Below, in pieces: positions 59,855-64,000 of a stretch of 64,000 nucleotides of DNA. Within the stretch, counting starts at the first letter, position 1, and the number at the start of each line of letters is the position of its first letter. Under the pieces are notes generated by a model that was given only the letters and a program-made list of their open reading frames with translations, was not told the origin of the DNA and did not search any database. Source of the stretch: UBA2357 sp041916775. GTDB lineage: Bacteria; Pseudomonadota; Gammaproteobacteria; Burkholderiales; Rhodocyclaceae. Location of the stretch: the NCBI GenBank assembly GCA_041916775.1, contig JAYRYZ010000007.1, positions 102,751-166,750 on the forward strand, given 5' to 3'. The position numbers and the translations under genes are program-made.

Positions 59855-61260
59855 CCGGCCGGCTCGCTCGCCCCAGCCTCGACAGGGTTCTGGCCGAGCT
59901 GCAGCCGGCGCCCTTCGAGTGGGAGACGCGCGACCTCGGCCTGCAGGTCGCCGGCCTGATGACGGCCGACATGATCCGCCGACGGCTGAAGGCGGTCGAG
60001 GGCTTCGACCGTGTGCTCGTGCCCGGCCGCTGCCGTGGCGACCTTGCCGCGCTGTCGGCCGAGCTGGGCGTGCCGGTGGAGCGCGGCCCGGACGAGCTGA
60101 AGGATCTGCCGCGTCACTTCAACCGCGCCGCGCGCGCCGCGGATCTGTCGCGCTACGAGACCGCGATCTTCGCCGAGATCGTCGATGCGCCGCGCCTCGC
60201 GGTCGACGCGATCCTTGCGCGCGCGACGCGCCTGCGTGCCTGCGGTGCGGATGTGATCGACCTCGGCTGCCTGCCCGAGACCCCGTTTCCACATCTCGCG
60301 GAGGCCGTCGCAGCCCTGAAGGCGGCCGGTCATGCGGTGAGCGTGGATTCGCTCGACCCGCGCGAACTCATCGCTGGGGGGGCGGCAGGCGCGGATTATC
60401 TCCTCAGCCTGCGCCCGGACACCCTTTGGGTGGCGGACGAGGTCGCGGCCACACCGGTGCTGATCGCCACCGAACCGTCCGACGAGGCCAGCCTCTTTGC
60501 CGCCATCGACCACATGCGCGCGCGCGGCCGGCCCTTTCTCGCGGATGCCATCCTCGACCCGATACCCTTCGGCTTGCTCGCCTCGCTGTGCCGCTACCAG
60601 CGGCTGCGCGAGCGCTACCCGGATGTTGCGATCATGATGGGCGTCGGCAATGTCACCGAGCTCACCGAGGCCGACACCAGCGGCATCAACGCGGTGCTCT
60701 TCGGCATCGCGGCCGAGCTCGGCGTGGCCGCAGTGCTCACCACCGAGGTGAGCGGCCATGCGCGGCGCGCGGTGCGCGAGGCGGACGTCGCCCGCCGCGT
60801 GATGTTCGCCGCGCGCAGCCTGCGCAGCCTGCCCAAGGGCTTCAGCGACGAGTTGATGACGGTGCATGCCAAGCGGCCGTTTCCCGATTCGGACGACGAA
60901 ATCGTCGAGAAGGCGGGCGCGGTGCGCGACCCCAGCTTCCGCATCCAGGTCTCCGAGAGCGGCCTCCATGTCTACAACCGTGACGGCCTGCGCCGCGGCA
61001 CCGACCCCTACACGCTCTTTCCCGCGCTCGGGCTGGAGCAGGATGGCGGCCACGCCTTCTACATGGGCGTGGAGCTCGGCCGCGCCGAGATTGCCTGGCA
61101 GCTCGGCAAGCGTTATGCGCAGGATCAGCCGCTGGACTGGGGCTGCGCGGTCGAGCGCAGCGGCGACGATCTCCTCGCCCAGTGCGCCCCCGGCCCGACC
61201 CGTCGCCGCCCGGGAGAGGCCGCGCCAGCCGTAAAACCCGAGCCGGACGACATCGAATGA
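59833..61260 (+). CDS. Dihydropteroate synthase-like protein of H4MPT clusters
   Basis: 475 residues. ATG at 59833 overlaps the previous gene by 22 bases. The TIM-barrel-like central part (ACGADVIDLGCLPETPFPHLAEAVAALKAAGHAVSVDSLDPRELIAGGAAGADYLLSL) resembles the pterin-binding fold, close to archaeal DHPS-related proteins. It ends with an Arg/Pro/Glu tail. In archaea such proteins have been proposed to join beta-RFAP with the pterin. Its exact reaction is not established. Confidence 0.75.
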   Translation: MERILFLTGRLARPSLDRVLAELQPAPFEWETRDLGLQVAGLMTADMIRRRLKAVEGFDRVLVPGRCRGDLAALSAELGVPVERGPDELKDLPRHFNRAARAADLSRYETAIFAEIVDAPRLAVDAILARATRLRACGADVIDLGCLPETPFPHLAEAVAALKAAGHAVSVDSLDPRELIAGGAAGADYLLSLRPDTLWVADEVAATPVLIATEPSDEASLFAAIDHMRARGRPFLADAILDPIPFGLLASLCRYQRLRERYPDVAIMMGVGNVTELTEADTSGINAVLFGIAAELGVAAVLTTEVSGHARRAVREADVARRVMFAARSLRSLPKGFSDELMTVHAKRPFPDSDDEIVEKAGAVRDPSFRIQVSESGLHVYNRDGLRRGTDPYTLFPALGLEQDGGHAFYMGVELGRAEIAWQLGKRYAQDQPLDWGCAVERSGDDLLAQCAPGPTRRRPGEAAPAVKPEPDDIE

Positions 61261-61844
61261 TGATCTACGAAACCATCGTCACCACGCAGTCCCCGACGGG
61301 GCAACTGCATTTCGCCCCCATGGGCGTGCGCTACGAAGGCGAGGACAGCAGCGACAGCGCGCGCGTGCTGCTTATGCCGTTCAAGCCCTCGCGCACGCTC
61401 GACAACATCCTCGCGACCCGCCACGCAGTGCTCAACCTCACCAATGACGTGCGCGTGTTCGCCGGCTGTGTCACCGGCCGGCACGACTGGCCGACGCTCG
61501 CGCTGGAGGGCTTCCCCGGCCGTCGCCTGGTGAATGCGCTCGCGCATGTCGAGCTCGTGCTCGACTCCGGCCAGGACGACCCGCAGCGCCCGGTGCTGCG
61601 CATGCGCCGGCTGCGCGAAGCCAGCCACGGGCTCTTCCCCGGATTCAACCGCGCCCAGGCCGCGGTCATCGAGGCCGCCGTGCTGGTGAGCCGTCTCGGC
61701 ATGCTGCCGCGGGAGAAGGTGGAATCCGAGCTCGACTACCTGCAGATCGCCATCGACAAGACCGCCGGGCCGGTCGAACAGGCGGCGTGGGACTGGCTCC
61801 ATGCCGCAGTACGCCAGCACTACACCGCGGAGTCGCGCTCATGA
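61257..61844 (+). CDS. DUF447-family protein
   Basis: 195 residues, ATG overlapping the previous stop (ATGA). It opens MMIYETIVTTQSPTGQLHFAPMGVRYE, typical of the DUF447 (flavin-reductase-like split barrel) family found in methanogens and H4MPT-containing methylotrophs. Function unknown; it probably takes part in cofactor synthesis with its neighbours. Confidence 0.8.
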   Translation: MMIYETIVTTQSPTGQLHFAPMGVRYEGEDSSDSARVLLMPFKPSRTLDNILATRHAVLNLTNDVRVFAGCVTGRHDWPTLALEGFPGRRLVNALAHVELVLDSGQDDPQRPVLRMRRLREASHGLFPGFNRAQAAVIEAAVLVSRLGMLPREKVESELDYLQIAIDKTAGPVEQAAWDWLHAAVRQHYTAESRS

Positions 61845-62542
61845 TCCGAACCCTCGTCAGCGTACGCGATGTCGAAGAGGCGGTCGCCGCCGCGCGCGCC
61901 GGCGCCGACTACATCGACCTCAAGGAGCCGCACGACGGCGCGCTCGGCGGCATCGAACCCGGCCGCATCGCCGAGATCGTCGCCGCGCTGCGCGCGCGCT
62001 TCACCGCCATCACCGTCAGCGCCACCATCGGCGACCACCCGGCGAGCGAACGCGCGCTGATCCTGGAACGCGTCGCCGCCGTCGCCGCCTGCGGCGTGGA
62101 TCTCGTCAAGGTCGGTGTTGCAGGGCAGGGCGGAGCCGCCGAGCGGGCGCTGCTGGAAGCGTTGCGCCGCGCGCCGTGTCGCGTCGTCCCGGTGCTGATC
62201 GCGGACGACGGTGTCGACACCCGCTTCCTCGCCACGGCCTGCACAGCCGACTTCGCCGCCGTGATGCTCGACACCCAACGCAAGAACGCCGGCAGCCTCG
62301 TCGCCCAACTCGGCCTGCCGCGCCTCGCCGCGCTGCGCGACCTCGCCACCCGTCACGACTGCCCACTCGGCCTCGCCGGCGCGCTGCGCCTCGACGACCT
62401 GCCCGCCATCGCCGAACTCGCCCCCGACTTCGCCGGCTTCCGCACCGCCGTCTGCAGCGGCGACCGCACCGCCCAACTCGACCCGCGCCGCGTGCGCCAA
62501 CTGCGCGAAGAGCTCCGGAGGCTGACGGCGTTGATGGCGTAG
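61841..62542 (+). CDS. mfnB: (5-formylfuran-3-yl)methyl phosphate synthase-like
   Basis: 233 residues, ATG overlapping the previous stop (ATGA). The motifs LVSVRDVEEAVAAARAGADYIDLKEP, GIEPGRIAEIVAAL and CGVDLVKVGVAG are those of the MfnB (DUF556) TIM barrel, including the Schiff-base lysine region. MfnB makes the furan precursor of methanofuran from two glyceraldehyde 3-phosphates. This cofactor is used by the formyltransferase-hydrolase complex, which is not in the window. Confidence 0.9.
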   Translation: MIRTLVSVRDVEEAVAAARAGADYIDLKEPHDGALGGIEPGRIAEIVAALRARFTAITVSATIGDHPASERALILERVAAVAACGVDLVKVGVAGQGGAAERALLEALRRAPCRVVPVLIADDGVDTRFLATACTADFAAVMLDTQRKNAGSLVAQLGLPRLAALRDLATRHDCPLGLAGALRLDDLPAIAELAPDFAGFRTAVCSGDRTAQLDPRRVRQLREELRRLTALMA

Positions 62543-63242
62543 GGGCGACCCGCCGGTCGCCCTGTCGGTCGCGGCCACGCCGTGGATGCGGATCCATGCG
62601 ATGGGCGACCGCGGGTCGCCCCCACACGTCGTTTGCCATCTTTCGGCGCCATGTGTTACCGGGGGCCGTGGGGGTGACGTGTCGGTCGCCTTCTCGGTCG
62701 CAACCGCGCCGTGCGTTCGGATCCATGCGATGGGCGACCGCGGGTCGCCCCTACACGGCATTGCCGACTTTCGGCGCCACGTGTTACCGCGGGCTGTGGG
62801 GGCGACCTGTCGGTCGCCTTCTCGGTCGCAACCGCGCCGTGCGTTCGGATCCATGGGATGGGGGACAGCGGGTCGCCCCTACAAGGCGTTTCCATCTTTC
62901 GGCGCCATGTGTTGCCGGAGTCCGTAGGGGCGACCCGCGGTCGCCCCGCCAATGGCAAGGAACCCACGTTGGGCGCGTTGCAGGCGAAAGTACAGTCGCG
63001 GTCGAACAAGCGTCGAGCGATGTGGATCCGGCGACGGGCGACCGACGGGTCGCCCCTACGGCATCTTGGGTTGTACCGCCGTTGGAGGTGGATTCATCGC
63101 TGCCGGCCGTAGGGGCGACCCGTGGTCGCCCCCATTGAACCCCGGAATGGTCGTCAAATGTTGCAAATCGCAACCTCATGACATTGCCGTTTCCAGCCGT
63201 TGTGGATAATCGACCTCCCGCCCGCAGAAAACCAACATCTGG
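62543..63242. repeat. REP-type palindrome array, left part
   Basis: 700 bases with no gene. It has seven copies of GGGCGACC-loop-GGTCGCCC or close variants (at 62543, 62603, 62732, about 62800, about 62927, 63036 and 63113). The first five lie in about three tandem units of 128-129 bases that also share GGATCCATG (62590, 62719, 62847) and TTTCGGCGCCA. This is the typical target sequence of REP-associated transposases. Confidence 0.9.
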
Positions 63243-63857
63243 ATGATGATTCGACCCGTTCCGCGCCGTCGCAACAAGCTCCGATTGCAGGGCGCCGATT
63301 ACACACAACCTGGCGCCTACTATGTGACCATCTGCACGAACGAGCGGCAATGTCTCTTCGGCGAGGTGATCGAAGGATGCGTGCTCAAGAACACGCTCGG
63401 ACAAGCGGTGGCCGATGAGTGGTTGAGAACCGCCGAGATCCGCCGGGAGGTTACCTTGGACGCATGGGTGGTGATGCCAAATCATCTCCACGGCATCGTG
63501 GTGATGGGTCATCCTTTGGATCGACAGGGAAGTGGTCCATGGGCAGCCACAGGCGGCCGACAGATTGACGCGATGAGGGCGATTGCCGCCGAAGTCGGGA
63601 GAACCGCGGAGCGCTTCGTGCCCTCCGGCCCGCGCCCGGGTTCCCTCGGCGCCATCATCGCCGGTTTCAAGTCCGCCACGACAAGAAGAATCAACGAACT
63701 GCGACGAACACCCGGCATGCCGGTCTGGCAACGCAACTACTACGAACACATCATCCGCGACGAGCGAACACTTACCCGTATCCGAGAGTACATCATCAAC
63801 AACCCTTTGCAATGGGCGCTCGATCGCGAGAACCCGGTCAATGCGAAGCGACCGTGA
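63243..63857 (+). mobile_element. REP-associated tyrosine transposase (RAYT)
   Basis: 204 residues (start at 63243 or the next codon). It is of the IS200/Y1 transposase fold: GAYYVTICTNERQCLFGEV, the HUH motif HLH at 81-83 (VVMPNHLHGIV), and the tyrosine-bearing helix around YYEHIIRDERTLTRIREYIINNP. RAYTs cut and process REP palindromes. It has the array on both sides and no IS200 hairpin ends of its own that I can see. Confidence 0.92.
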
Positions 63858-64000
63858 TGTCCGCAGGGGCGACCGCGGGTCGCCCCTACACGTCGTTGCC
63901 GTCTTTCGGCGCCATGTGTTACCGGAGGCCGTAGGGGCGACCTGCCGGTCGACCTATCGGACGCGACCACGCCGTGCGTTTGGATCCATGCGAGGGGCGA
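63858..64000. repeat. REP-type palindrome array, right part
   Basis: Begins right after the RAYT stop. A perfect palindrome starts at 63867 (GGGCGACC-GCG-GGTCGCCC) and an imperfect one at 63935. The same TTTCGGCGCCATG and GGATCCATG (63982) landmarks as on the left appear, so this is another unit of the array, cut by the window edge. Confidence 0.88.

Noticed and set aside
59524..61053. 509-codon minus-strand frame over the DHPS-like gene
   Set aside because: Shadow of real genes on the plus strand.
62543..63135. CRISPR array
   Set aside because: The repeats are palindromes in longer tandem units, without regularly sized unique spacers and without cas genes; a RAYT lies alongside.

Overview
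The window is GC-rich chromosomal DNA, almost certainly from a betaproteobacterial methylotroph (a Rhodocyclales-type organism is my inference). Three blocks point that way: a flg/fli flagellar region, a lanthanide-type methanol dehydrogenase (XoxF) with its periplasmic PQQ-linked accessories, and a tetrahydromethanopterin (H4MPT) formaldehyde-oxidation block with fae, mtdB, mch, the beta-RFAP synthase gene mptG and mfnB.

Layout. 1-5370: tail of an OmpA/MotB-like protein, then parC and parE (both minus) with a plus-strand mazEF toxin-antitoxin pair between them. 5531-20075: flagellar genes: flgA, flgM, flgN (minus), flgBCDEFGIJ and flgKL (plus; flgH is missing from its usual place), then fliOPQR (minus). 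Sigma-54-type promoters lie before flgB and flgK, and a near-consensus sigma-28 promoter before flgM. 20365-23330: a GH5 glucanase-like enzyme and a convergent SbmA/YddA-type ABC exporter whose ATPase motifs are all degraded. 23394-26285: a NarL-type response regulator, its histidine kinase and a GAF/PAS half of an AcoR-type regulator.

26580-35273: a plus-strand operon behind a good sigma-54 promoter. It encodes an SsuABC-like importer, then the ABC ATPase, periplasmic binding protein, ABC-2 permease, beta-propellers and SRPBCC protein that accompany PQQ dehydrogenases. The ATPase/binding protein/permease set resembles the Lut lanthanide-uptake system. 43205-50457: the opposing minus-strand operon xoxF-xoxG-xoxJ, two small periplasmic proteins, metallohydrolase 2, a SoxYZ-like carrier and metallohydrolase 1, which has lost all its metal-binding motifs. 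Together these would take up the metal, oxidise methanol in the periplasm and pass electrons to cytochrome c.

35278-43204: a defence/toxin-antitoxin island wedged between these two convergent operons. It holds mqsRA, an MntA antitoxin with a wrecked HEPN partner, a 1720-residue exonuclease-RecQ-UvrD fusion helicase and vapBC. Decayed copies of the 3' ends of both flanking operons lie inside it, so it appears to have grown by stepwise duplication and insertion.

50971-62542: H4MPT-linked C1 genes: ATP-grasp, CitG-like, mptG, mtdB, mch, a second ATP-grasp, fae, a convergent folB-like gene, then a DmrX-like flavoprotein, a DHPS-like protein, a DUF447 protein and mfnB. These take formaldehyde made by XoxF towards formate and help make the cofactors. 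The last 1.4 kb is an array of REP-type palindromes surrounding a RAYT transposase.
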